A stretch of DNA of 64,000 bases from positions 428,304 through 492,303 of the forward strand of contig NZ_VCAO01000001.1 in NCBI RefSeq assembly GCF_005884405.1, written 5' to 3'. The notes beneath the pieces were generated by a model. That model saw nothing but the letters and a program-made list of their open reading frames with translations. It was not told the origin of the DNA and did not search any database. This document shows positions 8,835 to 17,657 of this stretch, one piece after another (position 1 is the first letter of the stretch; each line of letters begins with the position of its first letter). Made by a program: the position numbers and the translations under genes. Origin of the DNA: Qipengyuania marisflavi. GTDB taxonomy: Bacteria; Pseudomonadota; Alphaproteobacteria; Sphingomonadales; Sphingomonadaceae.

Positions 8835-10496
8835 TCAGAAATCGTAGCGCAGGCCAACCAGCGCAGAGGCAGTGCGCAGATCGTCGGCGGTCAAGTCGCT
8901 GTCCAGCATGGTCAGCGCCACTGCGGCGCGTGCTGACAGGCTGCGATAGAGCTGTTGGCTATAGGATGCCGAGGTGCCCAGCGCAAAAACATCGCCCGCA
9001 CCCGGCACGCCGCTGTCAAACCAGCTGGCGAAGCTGTTAACGGCGAAACTGGCCCGCTCGCCAATTGGTCCGCTGACATTGGCCGTGACGTAATAGCTTT
9101 CATCGACCACGCCATTGGCTGCGGCAAGCACTGTGCCTGGCGCAGCGATAAAGTTGCGGCGATCGTAGCCTGCGCCAACCCCAGCGGTCATGCGGCCGAT
9201 CCGGCGGCTGTAATTGGCAGCCACACCGCGGCCGCGGAACACGGCCGAGCGGACCGAGGCCAGCGCCCCGTCCAGACAGCTGGAACCGTCGAGTGAATTT
9301 ACGCAGCCGGTCACATCACCTGTCACCGGGTCGCGCACGACTGTGAAATCAGTCGGCAGCGCGGCCAGCGCCGAATTGAGCCGCCCGCCAAAGCCCTGGA
9401 TACCGTCATAGACACCCAGCGAGAAATTGCTGCGGCTGTCGGGCTGCCAGGTAAAGCTGCCGTAGAAAGTCTCGCTGTCATAGCGATGGCCGAAATGCGC
9501 CTCCAGCGCGGTCCGGCTGCTGGGCCGCCAGATCACACCGACATCCCAGATCAGCCCATCAGCTTCATAGGCGATCACGCGGGGCGATGCCTTGTTGGTG
9601 ACATAGCGGCCATCCGCGCCGATCACGGGATTGCCCGCAGCATCACGCACCGCATCGCGGCTCGACACTTCGACATCCTCAACGCCCGCACCGGCGACAA
9701 TCGCCAGCGTGGGAGAAATGGGGATCGTCACATCGCCGCGCACATAGGCATCGCGCACGCGCTGATCCAGATTGCTGATGTCTTCCTGATAATAGCCTGC
9801 GCCCACGCCCACACCGACCGGAAACGGTTGGCCCGGACGGGTCCCGGCGCGCAAATTCGCGCTATGCGTGACGCTGTCGTCGAACACGTCGGAGACATTG
9901 CCCCCGGGCGTAACGAAATCGGGGCCGTCAACGCGGGTATAGCCGATGCGGTAATTGGCACTGACATCGACATCATCGACTCGCGTTTGCAGCGTGGGTC
10001 CGGCATAGACAGCATAGGTCTGCGTGGTCAGGTCATCGCCGATCAGCGGATTGAACACCGAAGCACCGCTGGAATCCACCCGCGTACGGCTGGCCAATGC
10101 GCCCGCCTCCAGCGTCAGCACGCGCGGCACAATCGAGGCATAGCCGCGCGCGATACCGGTGATACTGTCGGAATCGGACGCACCGTTTTCCCAGGCGATA
10201 TTGCGTTCGTAACGGATCGAGACCGTGCCGCCATTATTGCGCCCGGCAATGGAGGCATCCACGCCCGCAGCCAGTTGTGTGAAGGTGACGAAATCATCCA
10301 CTGGCGAGAGCTGCCAATTGAAAATCTGCGAGACCTCGACATAGGGATCGATGCGAGTCCGGACGACACGCGGCGTTTCGCTGTCGGCTTCGACATCGTC
10401 AGCGGCACCAACGCCTTGATAGGATTGCGCCTGCAACGGCGCGCCAACGGCCAGCGCAGCCAGTGCAATCAGCGCGAGTGGTTTGGTATTTCGCAT
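8835..10496 (-). CDS. Outer-membrane beta-barrel protein, PEP-CTERM system-associated
   Basis: A 553-residue secreted protein with a clear signal peptide (MRNTKPLALIALAALAVGAP...AQA) and many alternating hydrophobic/polar stretches of the kind seen in outer-membrane barrels. It ends in GLRYDF, a typical C-terminal aromatic barrel signal. Its place between the autokinase and the ATPase in an exosortase A operon matches the family annotated as outer-membrane protein, PEP-CTERM system-associated. It may form the outer-membrane exit for the polymer or a structural partner of the Wza-like lipoprotein encoded upstream. A Cys-containing insert is visible (GCVNSLDGSSCLDG), possibly a disulfide loop in an extracellular loop. 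The function has not been shown experimentally, as far as I know. Confidence 0.87.
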   Translation of the reverse strand: MRNTKPLALIALAALAVGAPLQAQSYQGVGAADDVEADSETPRVVRTRIDPYVEVSQIFNWQLSPVDDFVTFTQLAAGVDASIAGRNNGGTVSIRYERNIAWENGASDSDSITGIARGYASIVPRVLTLEAGALASRTRVDSSGASVFNPLIGDDLTTQTYAVYAGPTLQTRVDDVDVSANYRIGYTRVDGPDFVTPGGNVSDVFDDSVTHSANLRAGTRPGQPFPVGVGVGAGYYQEDISNLDQRVRDAYVRGDVTIPISPTLAIVAGAGVEDVEVSSRDAVRDAAGNPVIGADGRYVTNKASPRVIAYEADGLIWDVGVIWRPSSRTALEAHFGHRYDSETFYGSFTWQPDSRSNFSLGVYDGIQGFGGRLNSALAALPTDFTVVRDPVTGDVTGCVNSLDGSSCLDGALASVRSAVFRGRGVAANYSRRIGRMTAGVGAGYDRRNFIAAPGTVLAAANGVVDESYYVTANVSGPIGERASFAVNSFASWFDSGVPGAGDVFALGTSASYSQQLYRSLSARAAVALTMLDSDLTADDLRTASALVGLRYDF

Positions 10497-10499
10497 GGG

Positions 10500-11516
10500 T
10501 TACTCCCCATAACCGTAATAGCTGCCGAAGCGGCGACCGCTCGGGCTGAACGTCGCGTCATTGAGCAGCAATTTAATATCCGGACAGGCCGACAGCAGAT
10601 CAACCGCGTCTTCCAGTGCAGCGCGCCCGGTCATATCGGCACGAGCCACCAGCAGCGCCTGACCGACGTGCTTGGCCAGTTCTGCGGCAGGTGACGCCGC
10701 CAGCGCGGGCGGACTATCGAAGATCAGCGTGCGCCTAGGTGCACCTCTGGTCAGGCGGTTGAGCACTTCCCACGTCCGCTCGCTGGCCAGATATTCGCTG
10801 TCGCGCCCGGTCCGCGCACCGGCGGGCAGAACCCACAGGCCTGGGATGTCGGTGCCGATCACGTAGTCTTCGACGTGTGTTTTGGGATCGGCCAGCACGT
10901 CCATAAAACCCTTGCCGGCATCAAGACCCAGCCGCGCCAGGATGGACGGCTTGCCGAAATCGGCGTCGATCAACAGCACTTCGCTGTCCCGTTCGCCCGC
11001 CATCGCCATCGCCAGATTGAGCGCGCAGAACGTCTTGCCCTCCCCCGAATGCGGCGAGCAAACGAGCACGCGGCGCGATTGCGGCGTGTTCTCGGCCTTG
11101 GCGGCGGCGAGCAGTTGGCGTTTGATGATCCGAAATTCTTCCAGCAGCGTCGATGCGCCGCCATCGGGATCAATCAGACCCTGTTCGCGCAACAGCGAGC
11201 GAACGATTTCCTGCTTGTCGCCATTAAAGCGGACTGCTGGCTGTTCGGGTTCGACCGGGTCAACAGGTGGTGTCACCACCGGAGCAGCGACCGGCGCGGC
11301 TTGCGGAACAGGCTGCGGCTCAGACGGGGCCAGCGGGGCTTCGCGGCGGGGGGCAAACTTCTTGGCCTTGTCACTGGCCAGCCGGTCAGGCACCGCAGCG
11401 GGCGCCAGACGGTCTAGCCCGAAGGCACCGCTCGCACGCTCGAACAGCGATCCGCGCTTGGCGGTCTTCTCGCCATCATCGGGCGGCGTAATCTTGGTGG
11501 GCTTGTTCACGGACAT
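10500..11516 (-). CDS. XrtA-associated tyrosine autokinase (CpsD/CapB-like BY-kinase)
   Basis: A 338-residue cytoplasmic P-loop kinase of the bacterial tyrosine kinase type. The first about 100 residues are a Pro-rich, low-complexity region. The kinase domain has Walker A SPHSGEGKT at 154-162 and Walker A' LLIDADFGKP at 181-190; IFDSPPAL supplies Walker B. The C-terminus ends YYGYGE, a short tyrosine cluster that is the expected autophosphorylation site. BY-kinases cycle phosphorylation with the membrane chain-length protein to control polymer length and export. Here the partner is the chain-length gene directly upstream, 7 bases away. ATG 11516 is the only suitable start. Confidence 0.93.
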   Translation of the reverse strand: MSVNKPTKITPPDDGEKTAKRGSLFERASGAFGLDRLAPAAVPDRLASDKAKKFAPRREAPLAPSEPQPVPQAAPVAAPVVTPPVDPVEPEQPAVRFNGDKQEIVRSLLREQGLIDPDGGASTLLEEFRIIKRQLLAAAKAENTPQSRRVLVCSPHSGEGKTFCALNLAMAMAGERDSEVLLIDADFGKPSILARLGLDAGKGFMDVLADPKTHVEDYVIGTDIPGLWVLPAGARTGRDSEYLASERTWEVLNRLTRGAPRRTLIFDSPPALAASPAAELAKHVGQALLVARADMTGRAALEDAVDLLSACPDIKLLLNDATFSPSGRRFGSYYGYGE

Positions 11517-11523
11517 ATCCCCC

Positions 11524-13044
11524 TCAGGCCACCGTTCCGACCTGGATAACTTCGACCACCAGCAACATCAGACACACGCCCCCCAGTGCGGCACTACCAG
11601 CGACAAATTGCTTCAGGCGCCGCTTGTCATGGCTCCGCGTCGCATCGGTTATCGAGCGTGATACCGTACCCAGCACCGGCAAGTCGAGCGCGCGTTCGAG
11701 GCGGTCGGCTGTGGTGAAGCTGGATTTGAGCTGGCCCATCACGAATGCAACACCGCTTCCAACAGCAACGCCAAGCATCAGCACGCCGATCAACAGGATC
11801 GGGCGATTGGGCGCAACCGGTTTGCGCGGCGCGGTGGGCGGATCGACGACATCGAAGCGGAAGGCGCTGCGCTCGGTTTCAACCTGACCGCGCAGACGCA
11901 TTTCCTCGCGGTCCTTGAGCAGCTCGTCATATTTGTCCTTGAGCACTTCGTAATCGCGGCTGATGCGGTTGGCTTCTGCGGCCACAGCAGGCTCGTCTGC
12001 CTGTGTAGCGATCATGCCCGAGATATCGGACTGCAACGCAGCCTTGCGTGCTGACAGCGCCTGAACATTGGCCTGCCGCTCGGCGCGGATCGACACCAGC
12101 GAGGTGTAGGCTGGATTAGGCATGCCCGAGGCACCCGAAGGCTCTCTGGCCGCCTGTTGTTGAAGCTGCGCTATCTGGCGTTTTTGCGCCTGAACATCGG
12201 GATGGCTGTCAGTCAGCCCGCGTGCCCGCATGCCGCCCAGCTGTGCCTCGGCCTGAGCCAATGCGCCGCGTGCGCCGCCAAGGTTCTCACTCCCGGCAAT
12301 TGAACGCGGAGTGCTGGCAATCTGGCCATTGATTGCGGCCAGTGCGCTTTGCGCGGCGGCAATATCAGCGTCCACACCGCGCATTTCGGCGCGCAGGCCC
12401 TGAAGCCGCCCGGAAATAGTTCCAGTGCCGCCAATCAAATCCGGGTTTTGTGCTTCGAATGCCAGACGCCGCTGTTCTGCGCTTTCCAGCTCGGTCTTGC
12501 GCGCTTCCAGCTGCTGGTCAAGAAAGGCAATCGTATCGGCGACTTCGCCGCGACTACCCGCCACATTTTCCTCGCGAAAGATGTCGATCAGTTTCTGCAC
12601 CACGTCCTGCGCCAGCTTGGCGTTTTCCGCTTCGGACAGATTGCTCTTGCCCAGCGTCGCGGTCAGTTCGAACAGATTGTCTTCCTGGCTCTTGACCGTG
12701 ACCGCCTTGGTCAGGCCATCGACCGCGCTCTGCATTTCGCGCTGGGTTTCGACCTTTTCGCCAAGCTGGGTCGCCTTGACGACCTTCTCCAGATTGACTG
12801 CGCTGGCCAGCGTCTGGCGCACGCGTTCGATATCCTGTTTGCCGCTGCCTGCAATATCGAGCTGTTTGGACAGCATATCGTCCAACTCAACGTAAATCCG
12901 CGCGCGGCTTTCATAGCTGTTGGGAATCATCGCCACGAACAGCCAGCCTGCTACACACACGCCCCAGGCCACTGCCAACGCCAGCCAGCGGCGGTTCCAG
13001 ATCGTGTGCAGCGCGCTGCGCAGTTCGTCGATGACGGCTTCCAT
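11524..13044 (-). CDS. XrtA system polysaccharide chain-length determinant (Wzz-like)
   Basis: A 506-residue inner-membrane polysaccharide co-polymerase. The first TM segment is at about 18-37 and a second at about 415-438, preceded by the Pro-rich PTAPRKPVAPNRP motif typical of Wzz proteins. Between them is a long periplasmic region with heptad-like coiled coil. A third hydrophobic stretch near the C-terminus (GSAALGGVCLMLLVVEV) ends the protein. There is no kinase domain; that is supplied by the separate gene downstream. It controls chain length and probably contacts the Wza-like exporter in the periplasm. The start ATG 13044 lies 14 bases after the export-protein stop. Confidence 0.92.
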   Translation of the reverse strand: MEAVIDELRSALHTIWNRRWLALAVAWGVCVAGWLFVAMIPNSYESRARIYVELDDMLSKQLDIAGSGKQDIERVRQTLASAVNLEKVVKATQLGEKVETQREMQSAVDGLTKAVTVKSQEDNLFELTATLGKSNLSEAENAKLAQDVVQKLIDIFREENVAGSRGEVADTIAFLDQQLEARKTELESAEQRRLAFEAQNPDLIGGTGTISGRLQGLRAEMRGVDADIAAAQSALAAINGQIASTPRSIAGSENLGGARGALAQAEAQLGGMRARGLTDSHPDVQAQKRQIAQLQQQAAREPSGASGMPNPAYTSLVSIRAERQANVQALSARKAALQSDISGMIATQADEPAVAAEANRISRDYEVLKDKYDELLKDREEMRLRGQVETERSAFRFDVVDPPTAPRKPVAPNRPILLIGVLMLGVAVGSGVAFVMGQLKSSFTTADRLERALDLPVLGTVSRSITDATRSHDKRRLKQFVAGSAALGGVCLMLLVVEVIQVGTVA

Positions 13045-13058
13045 GTCCCGTCAGCCCC

Positions 13059-13703
13059 TCAGAACGTTGACTCGGGGATGATGATAACATCGCCCGGCTG
13101 GAGGAGCACATTGGCCTTGCTGTCGCCGTGCTTGAGCAAGTCGGTCAGGCGCAATGCAAATTCGCGCTGGCGGCCCACCTGCTTGTCGAAACGGATCAGC
13201 TTGGCCCGGTTGCCAGCAGCAAATTCGCTCATCCCGCCAACCGCGATCATGGCATCCAGCACGGTCATATTGGCACGGTACGGCAGCGAAGCTGGCTTTT
13301 CGGTTGCACCGACAATGCGGATTTGCTGGCTGAATGTGCCGGCGAATTCGTTGACGATCACCGAAACCAGCGGGTCTTCGATATATTGCGACAGCTGGAG
13401 GCGGATATCCTCTTCCAGCATCGACGGCGTTTTGCCGACAGCGGGCATATCCTTGACCAGAGGAATAGTGATGCGGCCATCAGGGCGGACCTGGATCTTC
13501 TCGGCACCCAGTTCAGGATTGCGCCAAACGTGGATCGTCAGCTGATCGAGTGGGCCGATGACATAGGCCTCGCCCGGCCCCTCCTGCATAGCAACGAAGG
13601 TTGCTGGCGGTAGTTCGGTCCCGGTGCTGCGGCTGCACCCGGCAAGCGCAAGCGCGGATACGGCGCATCCGGCGAGAAGAAAGGCACTGCGAAAGCTGCG
13701 CAT
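13059..13703 (-). CDS. XrtA-associated polysaccharide export lipoprotein (Wza-like)
   Basis: A 214-residue outer-membrane lipoprotein and the first gene of the leftward exopolysaccharide operon. The signal peptide ends in a lipobox LAGC with Cys23. The body has a poly-export (BON/SLBB-type) domain (YVIGPLDQLTIHVW...IQVRPDGRITIPL) followed by SLBB-like sequence (VLDAMIAVGGMSEFAAGN...LQPGDVIIIPES). It is shorter than E. coli Wza (about 380 residues) because it carries fewer SLBB repeats, which is usual for this family. It should form the periplasmic/outer-membrane exit channel for the polymer. ATG 13703 is used. The promoter for the operon should lie in 13704-13868. Confidence 0.92.
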   Translation of the reverse strand: MRSFRSAFLLAGCAVSALALAGCSRSTGTELPPATFVAMQEGPGEAYVIGPLDQLTIHVWRNPELGAEKIQVRPDGRITIPLVKDMPAVGKTPSMLEEDIRLQLSQYIEDPLVSVIVNEFAGTFSQQIRIVGATEKPASLPYRANMTVLDAMIAVGGMSEFAAGNRAKLIRFDKQVGRQREFALRLTDLLKHGDSKANVLLQPGDVIIIPESTF

Positions 13704-13792
13704 AAATCAATTCCCTGGCATCGTGTGGAGATATGCAGGGCGACCGGCCGGTGCCCCACTTCCCCCATGTTTGGACAGTTTATTGCCCAAAA

Positions 13793-13820
13793 AAGGTGAA
13801 CATACCGTTAGTCATACCTT
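13793..13820. other. Short direct and inverted repeats upstream of the exopolysaccharide operon
   Basis: In the 165-base gap between the decarboxylase gene end and the export-lipoprotein start, CATACC occurs twice (13801-13806 and 13813-13818), 12 bases apart. The pair is flanked by the 5-base inverted arms AAGGT (13793-13797) and ACCTT (13816-13820). Read leftward, the distal arm runs into six T, so a weak terminator of the decarboxylase transcript is possible. A regulator site for the operon is the other possibility. I found no convincing sigma-54 promoter here. Confidence 0.3.
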
Positions 13821-13868
13821 GTTTTGCCGCAGATTTCCGCTGGAATCGGCGGGTTTGGCGCGTGAGTT

Positions 13869-15095
13869 TCAGACCAGCACTTCAACCGCCGGTCCCTGCC
13901 CCAGAAACGCGCTGGGTGACGCGCTGGCCCCGTATGCCCCGGCGCAGAACACCGCGACCAGATCGCCCACCTCAGCCGGCGGCAAATGCGCCTTGTCAGC
14001 GAGGCGGTCCAGCGGGGTGCACAGGCAGCCAACGACATTGGCTTCCTCCTCCGGCTCGGCATCGAAGCGGCTGGCGATGGCGACGGGATAATTGCGCCGC
14101 ACCACGGTTCCGAAATTGCCCGACGCGGCAAGTTGGTGATGCAGCCCGCCATCGGTGACCAGATAGGTCTCGCCGTGGCTTACCTTACGATCGACAATGC
14201 GAGTCAGATAAACGCCTGCTTCGCCAACAAGATAGCGGCCCAACTCCACAAACAGTTCAGCTTCTGCGAGCGTGTCAGGCAGGTCTGCAAAGCGCTTCTC
14301 CAGCGCTTTACCCACCATGCCGATATCAAGCGGGGTATCGCCGGGGAAATAGGGGATACCGAACCCGCCGCCCATGTTCAACTTGGGCAGCACTGTTCCG
14401 GCCTCGCCTGCGATCCGGTCCGCCAATGCCAGCACCTTGCCCTGCATGTCGATCACTGCCTCTGCAGACAGCGCCTGGCTTCCGGTAAAGATATGCATGC
14501 CGCGCCAATTGCACCCAGCGGCGATGATTTCGCGGGCCAGCGCCGGGACCTGATCGGCATCGATTCCGAAGGGTTTGGCCCCGCCGCCCATCTTCATGCC
14601 CGAGCCTTTCAGCTCGAAATCAGGGTTCACGCGTATGGCCAGAGCGGGCGTGCGTCCCAGACGCTCAGCAATCGCCAGCGCCCGGCGGGCCTCGTTGGCG
14701 CTTTCCAGATTAAGCGTCACGCCCGCCGCAATCGCCGCTTCCAGCTCGCTGTCGCGCTTGCCGGGTCCGGCAAAGCTGACCCGACTTGTGTCGATGCCTG
14801 CGCTCTGAATCATCGCCAACTCGCCGCCTGATGCGATATCGAGGCCATCGACCAGCGGTGATATGAAATCAAGAACCGGCGCGAAACTATTGGCTTTAAT
14901 TGCATAATTGATTTTTAGGCGTTCAGGCAGTGCGGAGCGTAAATCGGCGATGCGCTGCGCGATCATCGCGCTGGAATATACAAACAGCGGGGTCTGGCCC
15001 GCCTCCTCTGCCAGCGCGCTGGCCGTGCGCCCGCCGATGGCAAGCTCTCCATTCAGCGCCGAATAGCCTGCGGGAATGGGTCCTAACGGCTTCAT
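13869..15095 (-). CDS. PLP-dependent decarboxylase, exosortase A system-associated
   Basis: A 408-residue fold-type III PLP enzyme related to diaminopimelate and ornithine decarboxylases. Expected residues are present: the PLP lysine in YAIKAN (N-terminal TIM barrel), HIFTGSQ, the glycine loop MGGGFGIPYF, the ELGRYLVG block, and the C-terminal CTPLD and GAYGAS motifs that bind substrate and cofactor. The family is specific to exosortase A loci and its substrate is not established. It would give an amine from an amino acid, or process an ACP-bound amino acid. Its start overlaps the stop of the ligase gene as ATGA, so the two are translationally coupled and probably act on the same intermediate. 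Confidence 0.91.
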   Translation of the reverse strand: MKPLGPIPAGYSALNGELAIGGRTASALAEEAGQTPLFVYSSAMIAQRIADLRSALPERLKINYAIKANSFAPVLDFISPLVDGLDIASGGELAMIQSAGIDTSRVSFAGPGKRDSELEAAIAAGVTLNLESANEARRALAIAERLGRTPALAIRVNPDFELKGSGMKMGGGAKPFGIDADQVPALAREIIAAGCNWRGMHIFTGSQALSAEAVIDMQGKVLALADRIAGEAGTVLPKLNMGGGFGIPYFPGDTPLDIGMVGKALEKRFADLPDTLAEAELFVELGRYLVGEAGVYLTRIVDRKVSHGETYLVTDGGLHHQLAASGNFGTVVRRNYPVAIASRFDAEPEEEANVVGCLCTPLDRLADKAHLPPAEVGDLVAVFCAGAYGASASPSAFLGQGPAVEVLV

Positions 15096-16606
15096 TTGCC
15101 AATCTCCTTGGCAATGGCAGTTCGGTCGATCTTGCCATTGGGGTTAAGCGGCAGCCGATCCAGCCAATGAATTGCGTGGGGCTGCATAAAATTGGGCAAT
15201 TCGCGCTGCAATGCCTTGGGCAGAGCCTGCTGCGGCGCCTCTGCCCCGGCAACTGCACGCACGACCAGATGGATCGCCTGACCCAATCGGTCATCGGCAA
15301 CTCCCAGCGCGGCAGCCTCGGCAACCAGACCGGTTGCCACAGCGGCGCTTTCCAATTCCTGCGGGCTGATCCGGTTGCCTGCGCTCTTGATCATCGCATC
15401 GCGGCGACCGACGAAATACAGTAGGCCGTCTTCATCACGGGTCACCCGATCGCCCGACCACACCGCAGTGCCGCCATATTCCGACACATCCGGCGCAGGA
15501 CGGAACCGCTCGGCAGTGCGCTCAGCATCCTGCCAATAGCCCTGCGCCACCAGCGGCCCGCAATGCACCAGCTCTCCTTCATGCCCCGGCCCGCACAGCT
15601 CGCCATCGTCTCCGATCACCAGGATCTCGGCGAAGGGAATGGCACTGCCCATCGAGGTCGGGTGGCTGTCCACCAGATGCGGGTCGAGATAGGTCGAACG
15701 GAACGCCTCGGTCAGGCCGTACATTGGAAAAACCTGTGACTGCGGGAAGATACCCCGCAAATCTTTCACCAGATCTGGCGTCAGCGCACCCCCGCTATTG
15801 GTCAGGCGACGCATCGGCGTGACTGCCTCGGCGGACCAGTCGATCTCCGCCAGTTGCACCCACAGCGGGGGCACCGCGGCCAGCGTGGTCACGCCGTGCT
15901 TCGCACAGGCCTTCACAACATCGCGGGCGAACAAGAAATCGAGCGGCACAACGCAGCCGCCCGCATACCACGTGGATAGCAACTGGTTCTGACCATAATC
16001 GAAGGACAGCGGCAGCACCGCCAGCGTCATATCGTCTGCCGCCATGCCAAGGTAATGCTCCACGCTGACTGCACCCAGCCACATATTGGCATGGCTGAGC
16101 ATCACGCCCTTGGGTTTGCCGGTGGAGCCGGAGGTATACAGGATAGCCGCCAGCGCATCGGGATCGTGATCGGAAGGCGCAAGCCGCGCGTCCAGCGCCT
16201 CGGCAGCGGCAAACACTTCGGCTTCCTCAAACTGCTGGCAGGGCGCGGGCGCATCGCTCTCTTCCAGCGTGGCCAGCCGTGCGCGAGTGCCCATCAGCAG
16301 CGCCGCGCCGCTATCGGCTAGAATATGCGCGACCTGCGCGCGTTTGAGCAGCGGATTGATTGGCACATGGACCATGCCCGCACGCGCCGCCGCCAGCGGC
16401 AACAGGCACGTCAACTCGCCCTTAGCGCCCCAGCTGGCCACCCGCGCACCCGGCTCGGCCTGACTGGCCAGCCATCCGGCGAGCAGCGCAACCCGGCTCC
16501 TTAACGCCTCATAGCTAAGCGTCCGGTCGCGCAGCACCAGCGCAGGCGCCTGTGCATCGCCTCGTTCGGCCAGTTGATCCAGAGGGTGCGGCGTGGGATC
16601 TGGCAT
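15092..16606 (-). CDS. Acyl-CoA/ACP ligase (AMP-forming), exosortase A system-associated
   Basis: A 504-residue ANL-superfamily adenylate-forming enzyme. Visible motifs are the P-loop YTSGSTGKPKG, YGLTEAFRS in the middle, the WSGDRV aspartate block, the hinge GRRDAMIKSAGNRISP, and the C-terminal catalytic lysine in NGKIDRTAIAKE. Such enzymes activate a carboxylate as an adenylate and pass it to CoA or a carrier-protein thiol. The acyl carrier protein encoded at 17658 is the obvious partner. Start ATG 16606 lies only 25 bases from the divergent start at 16632. The substrate acid (fatty, hydroxy or amino acid) is unknown; the coupled decarboxylase hints at an amino acid. Confidence 0.92.
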   Translation of the reverse strand: MPDPTPHPLDQLAERGDAQAPALVLRDRTLSYEALRSRVALLAGWLASQAEPGARVASWGAKGELTCLLPLAAARAGMVHVPINPLLKRAQVAHILADSGAALLMGTRARLATLEESDAPAPCQQFEEAEVFAAAEALDARLAPSDHDPDALAAILYTSGSTGKPKGVMLSHANMWLGAVSVEHYLGMAADDMTLAVLPLSFDYGQNQLLSTWYAGGCVVPLDFLFARDVVKACAKHGVTTLAAVPPLWVQLAEIDWSAEAVTPMRRLTNSGGALTPDLVKDLRGIFPQSQVFPMYGLTEAFRSTYLDPHLVDSHPTSMGSAIPFAEILVIGDDGELCGPGHEGELVHCGPLVAQGYWQDAERTAERFRPAPDVSEYGGTAVWSGDRVTRDEDGLLYFVGRRDAMIKSAGNRISPQELESAAVATGLVAEAAALGVADDRLGQAIHLVVRAVAGAEAPQQALPKALQRELPNFMQPHAIHWLDRLPLNPNGKIDRTAIAKEIGK

Positions 16607-16631
16607 TAACGCTTCCGTACAAGGAATTCCG

Positions 16632-17621
16632 GTGGATATCGCGGTCAGCTATCACGACACGGTTACCAAACTGCAAGCGCTGTCAGCGCTTTCGCAGGGG
16701 CCGTTCGATCGCGCGGAATGGTTCGCATTGCTCGCCAGCCACGGCGCACGCCCGTTGACGGTGATGGCGCAGGACGGAGCGGATTGTGCTGCGCTGCCAC
16801 TGATGCATGGCGAACACGGGCTGGAAAGCCTGAGCAACTGGTTCAGCTTCACCTGGCGTCCATTGGTGCCAGCGGGCGAGCATTGTGACACGCTGCTTGC
16901 GGCAATTGCTCGTGATCTGAAGCAGCAGACGCATCAACTCACGCTTGCCCCCATCCCCGATGAGGATGGCTCGGCAACCCGGCTCGAAACCGCTTTCCGC
17001 GCAGCTGGTTGGCACGTCCAGCTTGAAGTGTGTGACGAGAACCATGTCCTACCCGTCCAAGGCCGCGATTTCGCCGCCTATTGGGATACCAGACCAGGCA
17101 AGATGCGCACCACATTGAAGCGCAAGGCCAAGAAGGTCGAAACAGAAATTTACACGCAATTTGATGAAGGTGGCTGGCGCGCCTACCAATCCGTCTATGA
17201 CAATAGCTGGAAGCCAGAGGAAGAGCGCGCCGACCTTCTAGAAGCTTTTGCCCGCGCCGAGGGTGACGCGGGCCGCCTGCGGCTGGGCGTGGCGCGGCAC
17301 GATGGCGCGCCAGTGGCGGCGCAGTTCTGGACGGTCGAGGATGGCACTGCCTACATCCACAAACTGGCGCATGTCGAAGCCGCCAAGCCACTCTCTGCCG
17401 GGACCACGCTGAGCGCCGCGCTGTTTGCGTATGTGATTGACCAGGATGAAGTGGGTCTGGTCGATTTTGGTACCGGGTCGGACGCATACAAGCGCGACTG
17501 GATGGAGCTGAACCGCCCCCGCTATCGCCTGACCTGCCTTGATCCGCGCCAGCCCCGGGCGTGGCCCGCACTGACCAAGTCGCGACTGCGCCGCCTTGCA
17601 CGCGCTATCGGGCACGGCTAA
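16632..17621 (+). CDS. GNAT-fold acyltransferase, CelD/BcsL-like, in XrtA accessory arm
   Basis: A 329-residue protein with the double GNAT-like architecture of CelD/BcsL and FemAB relatives. The middle has KMRTTLKRKAKKVETEI and WRAYQSVYDNSWKPEEE; the second half has RLRLGVARHDGAPVAAQFW and DFGTGSDAYKRDWM, which match the conserved acetyltransferase core of this group. GTG 16632 is chosen as the start because an AAGGA ribosome-binding site sits 6 bases upstream; the GTG at 16593 would overlap the divergent ligase gene. It probably transfers an acyl or aminoacyl group to the exopolysaccharide or its precursor, using the carrier protein encoded next. Soluble, with no signal peptide seen. Confidence 0.82.
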   Translation: MDIAVSYHDTVTKLQALSALSQGPFDRAEWFALLASHGARPLTVMAQDGADCAALPLMHGEHGLESLSNWFSFTWRPLVPAGEHCDTLLAAIARDLKQQTHQLTLAPIPDEDGSATRLETAFRAAGWHVQLEVCDENHVLPVQGRDFAAYWDTRPGKMRTTLKRKAKKVETEIYTQFDEGGWRAYQSVYDNSWKPEEERADLLEAFARAEGDAGRLRLGVARHDGAPVAAQFWTVEDGTAYIHKLAHVEAAKPLSAGTTLSAALFAYVIDQDEVGLVDFGTGSDAYKRDWMELNRPRYRLTCLDPRQPRAWPALTKSRLRRLARAIGHG

Positions 17622-17657
17622 GGGCATCGCCGCTTGCATGGAGGGGAATATTTTTCA

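Noticed and set aside
9486-10694. 402-codon open frame on the + strand
   Set aside because: It is antisense to the outer-membrane protein and kinase genes; repeated Ile/Ala/Asp runs and no fold signature.
13704-13868. Sigma-54 promoter for the exopolysaccharide operon
   Set aside because: I looked for GG-N10-GC type -24/-12 elements in the leftward direction; the nearest candidate has the wrong spacing and bases.
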